Under the pieces are notes generated by a model that worked only from the letters and a program-made list of their open reading frames with translations, was not told where the DNA came from and made no database searches. 64,000 nt of DNA from positions 1,612,001-1,676,000 of the forward strand of contig NZ_CP043575.1 of assembly GCF_014076495.1 (NCBI RefSeq), written 5' to 3'. The position numbers and the translations under genes are program-made. This document shows, piece by piece, positions 29,301 to 36,531 of the stretch; within the stretch, counting starts at the first letter, position 1; each line of letters opens with the position of its first letter. The stretch comes from Comamonas koreensis. GTDB lineage: Bacteria; Pseudomonadota; Gammaproteobacteria; Burkholderiales; Burkholderiaceae_C.

Positions 29301-29798
29301 TATGGCGATCAGATCGCCGAGCGCATTGCCCAGGCGGCCGTGCACCCCGAGGTGGCCAAGGCACCGGTGCGCGAGCTGGCCGAGCAAGTGGTGCAGACGC
29401 CGTTGGTGCTGGTGGTCGACGACTCCATCACCGTGCGCCGCGTGACGCAGCGCCTGCTGCAGCGCGAAGGCTACCGGGTGGCACTGGCTGCCGATGGCCT
29501 GCAGGCACTGGACCGTCTGCGCGAAGAGCGCCCGGTCATGGTGCTGTCGGACATCGAGATGCCGCGCATGGACGGCTTCGAGCTGGTGCGCGAGATCCGT
29601 GCCGATGCGGCGATGAAGGACCTGCCGGTGGTGATGATCACCTCGCGCATTGCCGACAAGCACCGCGAGCATGCCGCCAGCCTGGGCGTGGACCACTACC
29701 TGGGCAAGCCCTATGCCGATGAGGTGCTGCTGTCGCTGGTACGCCAGTGCGTGCTGGACGATGAGATCAAGGCGGCCGACGCCGGTTCGCTGCACTGA
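23391..29798 (+). CDS. chpA: Hybrid chemosensory histidine kinase ChpA/PilL
   Basis: A 2135-residue CheA-type kinase of the Pil-Chp system. Phosphotransfer-like sites: H72 (LHQVKGAL), H723 (FHTLKGSSRM), H1192 (HSLAGSSSTV, lacking the usual Lys) and H1381 (HTLKGSARLAG). Between about residues 590-660 and 850-1140 are Ala/Pro/Glu-rich linkers. CheA core: dimerisation helices near 1520-1640, the N box HLLRNSVAHGIE near 1705, the G boxes DDGAGL and GRGIGMDVVR, then a CheW-like domain. The C-terminal receiver has VVDDSIT at about 2007 and phospho-acceptor D2054 (VLSDIEMP). It receives input from PilJ/PilI and phosphorylates PilG and PilH. Confidence 0.95.
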   Translation: MSIAIENKAENAQPTEERDLGPLAWINDEVRRSLESTVKALLRYSRDVEAAKVSDLEAIDTTGIRVAKQYLHQVKGALQMVGVDQAAELVGLMEVAAQRFAAKPHLCTEKSVALMEKTSFALLEYLSHVLKGRNVSFVALFPQYKEMQAFAGVERVHPADLWHGDQAQQEPLTPAVAALPLDRSARERLDSDMLQIIKSADSRAAQDLTAVCLGLAQGQTQKPLKLFWKVAAGFFDALAYKLLDPDLYVKRSASRVIMQFAAHAKGSSDVDQGLQHELNFFCAVAQGPDEAKAAVLQAVRVSLQTEALQGVNYGQERFGQYDPAVLAQARKRLESAAELWSSLADGDRYKIKPVADQFHLIRESLHKLHIGADELGAALGRVTERLVSTSTPPSTPMAMEVATAVLYLQANLESLDVKPALMRERADRLAQRLDHVLADQPPEPLETWVEELYRRVSDHQTMGSVVDELHSTLAEAEKHLDQYFRNPDDVSMLGTVTGSLSQMRGVLSVLGLDQAVAATQHLRTVVDQLAAGQVADEDKPVVFEKLGNSLGALGFLLDMLGYQRTLARKLFVFDATSGELRIVMGTQKAGDVAPAPVPVAAAPVAAPAVPEEPEDDSVYFAPTIPAPLFDASPAPAPKAPAVLAPDLQFFAPTPVHAPAPAPAPVVVAAAQPEASDESLDEELLEIFLEEAQSVVQTGGQALQSLRRNAADAEALTTLRRAFHTLKGSSRMVGLVQYGDAAWSMEQVLNSWLAEHKPANAPLLALSAEALTGFGRWAEDIGAQRQSTWNPEIFRISADAMRIDGLHLPLVVPAEPGQAPEAEEWPHDTQQMALEADAPDAVETAQALAELELPVEDDAPALVAQAEATPALVWPLDGIDLELNPPAALAPAPELTTPSGLVPLAMAPESAEEVDFSEFAQAMASAEAKTAPVQAPESLQPHDSALDFVSMDAGLEFVAEDEAAKLDPAPTRLPLELPSLDLTGLPLAPESSAPSAQPAATAFDSIEFADTMLPELEALPEEPVAEPQTWLEVPADLVLPAVATGAVETPLVAQPEQAQHVDTAAESLGEALAPAAVPEPEAVLQPEAVAELEAPAEPEAPAEVPAAQEAPEVPVQPEALVEALAPDAAPTAPAVADNEEPAEVANVLGVSTALFNVYLAEAENWSHNLEKVLYAWAQAPNRNFPEDAIAYAHSLAGSSSTVGFGSLSELARALEHALSHIHNFSNPEVSWLNTCQAAGSEIRKLLHQLAAGFVKPASEIVVQDLVDIANQEVNSQLHPPYGMAEFDAEPSGLAELREHAPAAAEPVRTFAPAAVSSAALPDMLELRNDDAIEVVDVIDPDLFLIFEEEAQELLPKLGAALREWSADAQYLPPRGEVLRHLHTLKGSARLAGAMRLGEMSHRMESEVEDIGTENLTSQDIEILLARYDGLQHEFVGLQERGNQVLAEGALPQQVPPATEMGEVVAEVAASTPAAQESAGAEQAAQAADTADAGAGVQHKPLMLRMAPVRAAAGQSVRVRSQLLDRLVNEAGEVLIARSRLDMRLSNIRSSIKDMSSNLERLRTLLRDVEMQAESQMQSRMALAKDSDSGFDPLEFDRFTRVQELTRMMAESVNDVGTVQRNLQRTAEGAEDDLIAQGRQARELQRDLLRTRMVEFDSISERLYAIVRQISKELGKQVKLDITGASIEIDRGVLDRVTPAFEHLLRNSVAHGIESPEERKAQGKQPVGTIAIDVRQEGNDIAVSIHDDGAGLQLDAIRRKAVQSGLITADEPLDVDQAAQLIFAPGFSTASEVSELSGRGIGMDVVRTEIQSLGGHIVTTSETGKGTRFQMVMPLTTAVTQVVMMRAGDIKFGVPANLVEYVRRVPKALIEQAHANSIYTDNEQALPFYFAGALLQGNLRSNEEPEKTSAVVILRSATKRVAVHVDEVLGNQEVVVKNLGPQLARLPGLAGMSVLASGAIVLIYNPVALYTVYGDQIAERIAQAAVHPEVAKAPVRELAEQVVQTPLVLVVDDSITVRRVTQRLLQREGYRVALAADGLQALDRLREERPVMVLSDIEMPRMDGFELVREIRADAAMKDLPVVMITSRIADKHREHAASLGVDHYLGKPYADEVLLSLVRQCVLDDEIKAADAGSLH

Positions 29799-29818
29799 TC
29801 GGTTGCATGGCTCCGGCC

Positions 29819-29848
29819 AAAAGGGCTGCCTGCGGGCAGCCCTTTTTT
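29819..29848 (+). terminator. Terminator of the pilGHIJ-chpA operon
   Basis: Stem AGGGCTGCC/GGCAGCCCT with TGCG loop followed by TTTTTT, 20 bp after the chpA stop. Confidence 0.92.
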
Positions 29849-29921
29849 ATGGCACGTCCCGCAGCCCATGCAGACAGCCGTGCCGGTAAAAGGTCGGCAG
29901 CCTGCCCGTACAATGGTTCCC

Positions 29922-30530
29922 ATGAGCGCTGAGATCGACACTTCCGGGACCATGAACCTCACCCACCACTTTCTGATTGCGATGCCTGGCATGCAAGACG
30001 AGATGTTTGGCCGCAGCGTGGTCTATGTGTGTGAGCACAGCGAAAAAGGCGCGCTGGGCATCATCATCAACAAGCCCTCGGACATCACGATGGGCAAGCT
30101 GTTTGACAAGGTCGACCTGCCGCTGCGCCGTGAGGACCTGGAGCTCGAGCCCGTGTTCCAGGGCGGCCCGGTGCACACCGAGCGCGGCTTTGTGCTGCAC
30201 GACCGGATCGTGATCGAGTCGGGCGCCGCCGATGAGTCGGCGTACTCGGCCACCCTGACCATTCCTGGCGGGCTGGAGATGACCACCTCGCGCGATGTGC
30301 TCGAAGCGCTGTCCACCGGCGCCGGCCCGCACCGGGTGCTGGTCTCGCTGGGCTATTCGACCTGGGGCGAAGGCCAGCTGGAGTCGGAGATCACCGAAAA
30401 CGCCTGGCTCACGGTGCATGCCGATGCCGGAGTGATTTTTGACACGCCCGTGGCCGAGCGCTATGACACCGCGCTGGCGCTTTTGGGCGTGCAGCCCTGG
30501 GCGCTGTCTGCCGCCGCAGGCCGCGCATGA
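29922..30530 (+). CDS. yqgE: YqgE/AlgH-family protein
   Basis: A 202-residue protein of the UPF0301 family (LTHHFLIAMPGMQDEMFGRSVVYVCEHS, GGPVHTERGFVLH). It has been tied to alginate regulation in Pseudomonas, but the biochemical role is unknown. A TACAAT -10-like hexamer at 29909-29914 puts the transcript start very close to ATG 29922, so the true start could be the ATG at 29952 (MNLTHHFL), which matches the common family start. It ends with a four-base ATGA overlap with ruvX, the conserved yqgE-yqgF pair. Confidence 0.92.
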   Translation: MSAEIDTSGTMNLTHHFLIAMPGMQDEMFGRSVVYVCEHSEKGALGIIINKPSDITMGKLFDKVDLPLRREDLELEPVFQGGPVHTERGFVLHDRIVIESGAADESAYSATLTIPGGLEMTTSRDVLEALSTGAGPHRVLVSLGYSTWGEGQLESEITENAWLTVHADAGVIFDTPVAERYDTALALLGVQPWALSAAAGRA

Positions 30531-30976
30531 CGGACGCGGCCACCAAGCCTTTGCTCGCCGAGGCGGCGCGCATGCAAAGCTTTATCGCCTTTGACTTTGG
30601 CATGAAGCGCACCGGCGCTGCCTTTGGCACCCGCATGCTGGGCACGGCCCGGCCGCTACCGACGATCCATGCCGAAGGAAAAGCCCGCTTCACCCCGATG
30701 GAGAGCCTGATTGCGCAGTGGCAGCCCGATGCGCTGGTGGTCGGCATTCCCTTTCACCCCGATGGCGCCGCCCATGAGAACACGGCGCTGGCGCTGCGTT
30801 TTGCGCGCCAGCTGCGGGGGCGCTTTGGCCTGCTGGTGTTCGAGGTGGACGAGCGCTACAGCACCACCGAAGCGCTGGCCAACGGCGCGCGCGACGCCGA
30901 TGCGGCCTCGGCCTGCATCATTCTTGAACAGTTCATGCGCAGTCTGGATGTGCCTGACGTGGGCCACCCGAACTGA
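30527..30976 (+). CDS. ruvX: Holliday-junction resolvase-like RuvX (YqgF)
   Basis: A 149-residue RNase H-fold nuclease; members process the 5' end of pre-16S rRNA. Family motifs: FIAFDFGMKRTGAA with the first catalytic Asp, VVGIPFHPDG, and DERYSTTEA with the second acidic site; the last Asp is in GARDADAASA. It overlaps yqgE by four bases and is followed by plsC at 17 bp. Confidence 0.92.
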   Translation: MTDAATKPLLAEAARMQSFIAFDFGMKRTGAAFGTRMLGTARPLPTIHAEGKARFTPMESLIAQWQPDALVVGIPFHPDGAAHENTALALRFARQLRGRFGLLVFEVDERYSTTEALANGARDADAASACIILEQFMRSLDVPDVGHPN

Positions 30977-30993
30977 GCCGCTATAGACCCTCC

Positions 30994-31749
30994 ATGCCCG
31001 TACTGACTCGCTCCCTCATCGGCCTGTGGCGTCTTGCGCGCATGGGCGGGCATATCACCACCGGGGTCATCACGATCTGGCTGAAATTTGGCCGCATGGG
31101 CCATGAGGAGCGCAACCGCGCGGTGGAGCGCTGGGCCGGCAAGCTCATGCAGCTTTGCGGCATCGAGCTGCGCGTGCTGGGCGCCGTGCCCCAGCAGGGC
31201 CCCTTGCTGATTGTTGCCAACCACCTGTCCTGGCTCGATATTCCGGCCATCCATGCGGCCCGGCACTGCCGCTTTGTCTCCAAGTCCGACGTCAAGGCCT
31301 GGCCGGTGATTGGCGGGCTCGCCAGCGCTGCGGGCACCTTGTTCATCGAGCGCAACTCCCGGCGCGATGCGATGCGCACCGTCAGCCGCATGGAAGAGGC
31401 CATGCGCAACGGCGATATGGTCGCCGTGTTTCCCGAAGGCACCACCGGTGATGGCCAGCAGCTGCTACCCTTCCATGCGAACCTGCTGCAATCGGCGATT
31501 GCCGCTGAGGCCCCGGTGCTGCCGCTGGGCCTGTGCTTTTACGACAAGCACAGCGGCCGCATGAGCAGCGCCCCCAGCTATGTCGGCGATGAGAGCCTGC
31601 TGGGCTCCATCTGGCGCACGGTGACGGCCCCGCCGCTGGTGGCCCAGCTCAACTATGGCGAGCCGCAAAGCAGCGCAGGCCGCAACCGGCGCGACTGGTC
31701 GGCCGAGCTGCAGGCGGCAGTGGACCAGTTGCGCCAGGTGCAGCGCTGA
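30994..31749 (+). CDS. plsC: 1-acyl-sn-glycerol-3-phosphate acyltransferase
   Basis: A 251-residue membrane-associated acyltransferase that makes phosphatidic acid from lysophosphatidic acid. Catalytic HX4D is in NHLSWLD, the glycerol-phosphate site is FIERN, and the third motif is FPEGTT. A hydrophobic N-terminal stretch probably binds the membrane. It is the last gene of the yqgE-ruvX-plsC unit. Confidence 0.92.
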   Translation: MPVLTRSLIGLWRLARMGGHITTGVITIWLKFGRMGHEERNRAVERWAGKLMQLCGIELRVLGAVPQQGPLLIVANHLSWLDIPAIHAARHCRFVSKSDVKAWPVIGGLASAAGTLFIERNSRRDAMRTVSRMEEAMRNGDMVAVFPEGTTGDGQQLLPFHANLLQSAIAAEAPVLPLGLCFYDKHSGRMSSAPSYVGDESLLGSIWRTVTAPPLVAQLNYGEPQSSAGRNRRDWSAELQAAVDQLRQVQR

Positions 31750-31813
31750 TACGGACGAGATTTGTTGGGCTTGAGACCCGCGCGTAACGGGGCTTGAGTC
31801 ATTGAACAGGTTC

Positions 31814-32857
31814 TCAGTGCTCGGGCGCAAAGCAGACCAGGTGCTCGGGCTGGGCGCGCAGGCCAATGCTCTCGCCCAGCGCATGCTGCAGCTGGCTGGA
31901 GACCTGGGCGTAGACCAGCTGCTGGCTGGGCAGCTGCAAGGTGTACAAAAACTGCGATCCCCGAAACGACTTGCGCAGCAGGGTTGCCCGGTAGGGCGAT
32001 GCCGGGTCAAACACCACCTCGCTGGCGCGCAGCAGCACATCGCAGGCCTCTGGGGCCTCAGGCGTGGCAATGGAACCGAGGGGGGTGTCCAGCTGCCAGC
32101 CCTGTGCAGAAGGCAGCGGGCTGGCCGGCAGCAGGCTGCCATGGCCAATAAAGTTGGCCACAAAGCGGCTCGCCGGCTTTTGGAACAGGGTCGTGGCATC
32201 GGCCCATTGGTGCAGATGGCCGCTTTCCATCACGCCGATCTGGTCGCCAATGGCAAAGGCTTCGAGCTGGTCATGGGTGACGAAGAGGGCGGTCGCCCGT
32301 GCGGCCTTGAGGATGTCGCGCAGCTCATGGGCCAGGCGCTCGCGCAGATCCACATCGAGGTTGGAGAAGGGTTCATCGAGCAGCATCAGCTGCGGCTCGG
32401 GTGCCAGCGCCCGGGCCAGCGCCACGCGTTGCTGCTGGCCGCCCGAGAGCTCATGCGGGTAGCGCGCAGCGCTGTTCTCCAGCCCCACCAGGCGCAGCAC
32501 CTCTTGCACGCGCGCTTGTTGCTCGGCCTTGGGCCGCTGGTGGATGCCAAAGGCCACATTCTTGCCGACGCTCAAATGCGGGAAGAGGGCGTAGTCCTGG
32601 AACACCATGCCGATGCGGCGCTTCTCAGGCGGCAGGCTGGTGCTGGTGCTGCTGACCACCTGGCCTTGCAGCCGGATCTCGCCGCCGCTGATGGGCTCCA
32701 GCCCGGCCACGGCGCGCAGCAAGGTGGTCTTGCCGCAGCCCGAGGGACCAATCAGCACCCCGATATCGCCAGCTTGCAGCTGCAAGGACACCTGCGCCAC
32801 GGCAGGCTGGGGGCGCCCGGCGTAGCGCACATTCAGTTGGGAGACCTCAAGAAACAT
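31814..32857 (-). CDS. fbpC: Fe3+-type ABC transporter ATP-binding protein
   Basis: A 347-residue ABC ATPase of the iron/spermidine/sulfate importer class. Walker A GPSGCGKTT, Q loop VFQDYALFPHL, signature LSGGQQQR, Walker B LMLLDEPFSNLD and switch His in VTHD are all present; a C-terminal TOBE-like region of about 100 residues follows. ATG 32857 (MFLEVSQL) gives the normal start. It is divergent from a two-domain permease at 33045. No binding protein (FbpA) is next to it. Confidence 0.88.
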   Translation of the reverse strand: MFLEVSQLNVRYAGRPQPAVAQVSLQLQAGDIGVLIGPSGCGKTTLLRAVAGLEPISGGEIRLQGQVVSSTSTSLPPEKRRIGMVFQDYALFPHLSVGKNVAFGIHQRPKAEQQARVQEVLRLVGLENSAARYPHELSGGQQQRVALARALAPEPQLMLLDEPFSNLDVDLRERLAHELRDILKAARATALFVTHDQLEAFAIGDQIGVMESGHLHQWADATTLFQKPASRFVANFIGHGSLLPASPLPSAQGWQLDTPLGSIATPEAPEACDVLLRASEVVFDPASPYRATLLRKSFRGSQFLYTLQLPSQQLVYAQVSSQLQHALGESIGLRAQPEHLVCFAPEH

Positions 32858-32969
32858 GGCGGCATTGTAGAGGGCCGCCCAATGGCAAGGGCATAAGGAT
32901 GCTTTGCATAACCCTCGCCCGATGGAATGGACGCGGATCGGGATGAGCCGCAAGGCGTCTTTCGCAGTG

Positions 32970-32985
32970 AATAGCCGTAGCTATT
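32970..32985. promoter_or_regulatory. Palindrome between the divergent ABC genes
   Basis: AATAGC-CGTA-GCTATT, a perfect 6+4+6 inverted repeat whose right arm runs into TTGACA (32984-32989). Its place in the 187-bp gap between divergent transporter genes suits an operator. It is not a Fur box, and no regulator can be named. Confidence 0.3.
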
Positions 32986-33044
32986 GACAAGGGAGACAAC
33001 GCAGCGGATCGCCCGAGACCGCGTTCAGGCCATGGCAGGGATTT

Positions 33045-34745
33045 ATGCAGAGGATCCTTCGCAAGGGCGCAGGTAGAATCGCCAGCTTTTGGCCCGTCAG
33101 TGATTCGCATTTGCAAAACCTTGCCCGCTTCCGTCGTCAGCTGCTGCTCGTAGCCATTGCCCTGGTGTTGGTGTTGCCAGTGCTCACGGTCTTTAGCGCC
33201 TGGCTGCCCGGGGCGGGCAATGACGCCGATGCCTTTGCCGTGGTGCGGGAGATGTTTGCCACGGTGCTGCCCGGCTATATCCGCACAACGGTGGCGCTGG
33301 GCCTGATGGTGGCGCTGGGCGCGGCGGTGCTGGGCAGCTTGTGCGCGGCGGCTGTGACCTTGTTCGATTTTCGCGGCCGCAAGACCCTGGAGTGGCTGCT
33401 GCTGCTGCCGCTGGCGATGCCGGCCTACGTGACGGCCTATGCCTATACCGACTTTCTGCAGTTCAGCGGGCCGCTGCAGGTGTGGATGCGTGCCAGCTTT
33501 GGCTGGGAAGGGCGCTTGCTGCCGGAGGTGCGGTCGCTGGGCGGCGCCGTGCTGGTGTTTGTGGTCTCGCTCTACCCCTATGTCTACCTGCTGGCGCGCA
33601 CGGCGCTGAGCGAGCGCGCCGCGCACCTGATGGAGGCCGCGCGCCTGCTGGGCGCGTCGATGCCGCGCCGCATCTGGACGGTGGCCTTGCCGATGGCGCG
33701 ACCTGCCGTGGTGGCCGGGGTGGCGCTGGTGATGATGGAGACCCTGGCCGATTTTGGCGTGGTGAGCTACTTTGGCATCCAGACCTTTACCACCGGCATC
33801 TACAAGGCCTGGTTGGCGATGGAAAACCGCAGTGCTGCCGCCCAGCTGGCCACGATGCTGCTGGTCCTGGTGCTGGTGGTGCTGCAGCTGGAGCTGCGCG
33901 CGCAGCGGCGCATGCGCTTTGTCACCAGCGGGGTGGGGCGCGCCTCATCGGCCGAGGCCCAGCCCTACCGCCTGCAAGGCGCGCGCTGCCTGGCTGCCTG
34001 GCTGGTCTGTGGTCTGCCGGTGCTGCTGGGCTTTGTGCTGCCGGTCCTGTTCATGCTGCGGCCTCTGGCGGCCGATTGGTCGGTGATTCCGCTGGACCGC
34101 TTTGTGCAGTGGGCGGGCAACAGCATCCGCTTTGGCGCCATCACCGCCGTGCTGGCGGTGGCCATTGCGATGCTGGCCGCCTACGCTGCACGCCGCAGCC
34201 AGGACTGGGTCACACGCAGCACCGTGGGCCTTATCAGCCTGGGCTATGCGGTGCCTGGCGCGGTGATTGTGGTGGGCTTGCTGCTGCCCGTTGGCTGGGT
34301 GCAGCAGGCGTTTCCGCAATGGGGCTTTCCGGCGCTGATCACCGCCACCTCGACCGGCATCATCTGGGCCTACCTGGTGCGCTTTACCGCCATTGCGCTG
34401 CAGGCCTTGCAAAGCGGCTACACCCGCATTCCCAAGAGCCTCGATGAATCGGCGCGCATGCTGGGCGTGGGCAGCGCCGGCCTGCTGGCCCGCGTGCATG
34501 GTCCGCTGCTGCGCCGCTCGGCCTTGACCGCTGCCTTGCTGGTGTTTGTCGATGTGATGAAGGAGCTGCCCGCGACGATGGTGCTGCGGCCCTTCAACAG
34601 CGACACCTTGGCCGTCGTCGCCTACCAGCTGGCACGCGATGAGCGCCTGGGAGAGGCGGCGCTGCCATCGCTGGCACTGGTGCTGGTGGGGCTGGTGCCG
34701 GTCATCTTGCTGATCCGCACCATGCGCAGCTCGGCTGCGCGCTGA
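33045..34745 (+). CDS. fbpB: Fe3+-type ABC transporter permease (two fused domains)
   Basis: A 566-residue inner-membrane protein made of two homologous permease halves, about 12 transmembrane segments. Each half has its EAA loop contacting the ATPase: MEAARLLGASMPRRIWTVALP in the first and DESARMLGVGSAGLLARVHGP in the second. This is the FbpB type that imports Fe3+ released from ferric-binding proteins; thiamine permeases are related. The ATG at 33045 is used, but a later start close to the first membrane segment is possible, since the first 28 codons are not typical. Confidence 0.88.
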   Translation: MQRILRKGAGRIASFWPVSDSHLQNLARFRRQLLLVAIALVLVLPVLTVFSAWLPGAGNDADAFAVVREMFATVLPGYIRTTVALGLMVALGAAVLGSLCAAAVTLFDFRGRKTLEWLLLLPLAMPAYVTAYAYTDFLQFSGPLQVWMRASFGWEGRLLPEVRSLGGAVLVFVVSLYPYVYLLARTALSERAAHLMEAARLLGASMPRRIWTVALPMARPAVVAGVALVMMETLADFGVVSYFGIQTFTTGIYKAWLAMENRSAAAQLATMLLVLVLVVLQLELRAQRRMRFVTSGVGRASSAEAQPYRLQGARCLAAWLVCGLPVLLGFVLPVLFMLRPLAADWSVIPLDRFVQWAGNSIRFGAITAVLAVAIAMLAAYAARRSQDWVTRSTVGLISLGYAVPGAVIVVGLLLPVGWVQQAFPQWGFPALITATSTGIIWAYLVRFTAIALQALQSGYTRIPKSLDESARMLGVGSAGLLARVHGPLLRRSALTAALLVFVDVMKELPATMVLRPFNSDTLAVVAYQLARDERLGEAALPSLALVLVGLVPVILLIRTMRSSAAR

Positions 34746-34901
34746 GAGTCCTCGGCTCCTGGGTCTTTGCCTGTCTGTTGACGCAGCGGGCAGGTCCGGC
34801 TATACGCTTGCCATGTGCTGTCGACCCACAGCGCGCTGTGGCCGCAATAATTGGCAATTCTGTGGTGTTCTCGCCGGATCCATAGCGGACCTATATCGCA
34901 T

Positions 34902-34915
34902 TTGATCTGGATCAA
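34902..34915. promoter_or_regulatory. FNR/ANR-type box
   Basis: TTGATCTGGATCAA, a perfect match to the FNR consensus TTGAT-N4-ATCAA. Its centre lies 41.5 bp before the transcription start predicted from the -10 at 34938-34943: the class II activator position. It is upstream of the ABC-phosphatase fusion gene. Confidence 0.82.
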
Positions 34916-34937
34916 ACAATCACTTCGGGTTTCCCCC

Positions 34938-34943
34938 TAAACT
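34938..34943 (+). promoter_or_regulatory. -10 element downstream of the FNR box
   Basis: TAAACT; predicted transcription start near 34950. No good -35 is present, as expected for an activator-dependent promoter. The rest of the 349-bp gap 34746-35094 shows no further feature. Confidence 0.55.
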
Positions 34944-35094
34944 TCATTTTTGAAACATTAATTGACTATTGGTGTTTCGTTTTTTGAATCACCGGGATGG
35001 TCACCATCCGCTCGGTCGGATGGCAGGCGCGCTGAGGTCGTGCCCGGCTTGGCTCCCTGTCCACCTCCCACTGCCGCCCAGCGGCTCCCATCGC

Positions 35095-36480
35095 GTGCAA
35101 ACACCAACACCCGTTCTGGAAACAGACAACTGGGGCGTGGCCTATGGCGACAAGGTCATCCTCTCCGGCTTGCAACTGCAGATTGCGCCCTGCGCCGTGA
35201 CAGCCCTTATGGGGCCGGTGGGCGGGGGCAAGTCCACCGCGCTGCGCAGCCTGGCCGGTCTCAATGACGAGAACCCGCGCTTTGTGCAATGGGGGCAGCT
35301 GCGCTATGCCGGCCAGCCGCTGGCAGGCACGCACCGGCCCCAGCTGGTGCGCCAGCATGTGCGCCTGATGCAATCGAGCGTGCTCGATTCGCTGACCGAA
35401 CTGCTGCAACACAGCCATCCGCGCTCCGGCCTGGACCGGCGTGCCTGGTGCGAGGCCTATCTGGAGCGCATGGGCTTTGCCGATATCCAGCCGCTGCTGG
35501 CGCGCACGACGATCGAGCTGTCGGCAATGCACCAGCGCGCCATTGCCATCTTGCGCGAGGCCGCGGCCGAGCCTGCGCTGCTGATGTGTGACGAGCCCAC
35601 CGCCGACCTGCAGGACTACGACAGCTACCTGCTGCTGGAGCTGCTCAAGCGCATTTCCCAGGAGCGCGCCGTGCTGCTGGTGACCCACAACCAGCGCCAC
35701 GCCCAGCGCGTGGCCGACCATGTGCTGCTGCTGGCCGGCGGCGCGGTGCAGGAGACGAGCCGCGCCGAGCGCTTTTTCTCTGCGCCTTATTCACCCGCCG
35801 GCCAGCAGTTTGTGCGCAGCGGCAGCTGCGCGGTGGTGGCCCCGCAGCGAACGGTGCAAGAGGCCATGCAGGCCGAGCCAGCCCCTGTCACTGTTGCCGC
35901 GCCGGCGCCCACCGCTGCGCAGGCCGCACGCCAAAGCCAGCGCGCGGTATTGCCCGATCTGGTGCTGGCCAATCCGGTGCTGGCGGCCGAACATTTTGTG
36001 CCTGGCGCACGCGGGCCGCGCGGCTTTGCCTGGCTGGTGCCCGGCAAGCTGGCGGGCACGCCGCTGCCAGGGGTGGTCAACGACGCCGATGTGGACATGC
36101 AGGCCTTGAAGCGCTGCGGCATCACCGTGCTGGTGTCGCTCACCGAAAACGACATCGACCAGGCGGCGCTGGCGCGCAACGGCCTGCGCAATGTGCATCT
36201 GCCCGTGCATGACCGCGAGCCGCCCTCGGTGTCGCAGCTGCAGATGCTGATGCTCAAGATGAAACGCCTGCTGCTGGCCGGTGACGTGCTGGCCGTGCAC
36301 TGCCTGGCAGGCCTGGGCCGCACCGGCACCGTGCTGGCCGCCTGGCTGGTATTTGAAGGCGTCACCGCCGAAGAAGCGCTGCGCCGTGTGCGCGAGATCG
36401 AGCCGCAGTACGTGCAGTCCGAGCAGCAGGAGAGAGCGCTGCTGGCGTACGAGGAAATGCTGCTGGAAAAAATGGGCTGA
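35095..36480 (+). CDS. ABC-ATPase/dual-specificity phosphatase fusion protein
   Basis: A protein of 461 residues from GTG 35095. Residues about 8-230 are an ABC ATPase of the phosphate-importer type: Walker A GPVGGGKST (40-48), Walker B LLMCDEPT and switch His VTHN. The signature LSGGQ is replaced by ELSAMHQ. An Ala/Pro/Gln-rich linker (about 260-290) joins it to a cysteine phosphatase domain (about 300-460): D373 (VHDREPP) as the probable general acid, and the P loop HCLAGLGRTGT with C403 and R409 (CX5R). No permease is adjacent, so it is more likely a soluble signalling protein than a transporter subunit. The frame is open further upstream (TTG 34969, ATG 35020), but that part is poor in ABC features and no start has a clear ribosome binding site. 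Probably induced at low oxygen through the FNR box. Confidence 0.82.
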   Translation: MQTPTPVLETDNWGVAYGDKVILSGLQLQIAPCAVTALMGPVGGGKSTALRSLAGLNDENPRFVQWGQLRYAGQPLAGTHRPQLVRQHVRLMQSSVLDSLTELLQHSHPRSGLDRRAWCEAYLERMGFADIQPLLARTTIELSAMHQRAIAILREAAAEPALLMCDEPTADLQDYDSYLLLELLKRISQERAVLLVTHNQRHAQRVADHVLLLAGGAVQETSRAERFFSAPYSPAGQQFVRSGSCAVVAPQRTVQEAMQAEPAPVTVAAPAPTAAQAARQSQRAVLPDLVLANPVLAAEHFVPGARGPRGFAWLVPGKLAGTPLPGVVNDADVDMQALKRCGITVLVSLTENDIDQAALARNGLRNVHLPVHDREPPSVSQLQMLMLKMKRLLLAGDVLAVHCLAGLGRTGTVLAAWLVFEGVTAEEALRRVREIEPQYVQSEQQERALLAYEEMLLEKMG

Positions 36481-36531
36481 TCGCCGTTTGGCGTCGGCCC
36501 TTGACCTACCCACTTTGAAGGAACACAACTC

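Noticed and set aside
32858..33044. Fur box between the iron-type transporter genes
   Set aside because: No match to the GATAAT-type 19-bp consensus could be found; only an unrelated palindrome is present.
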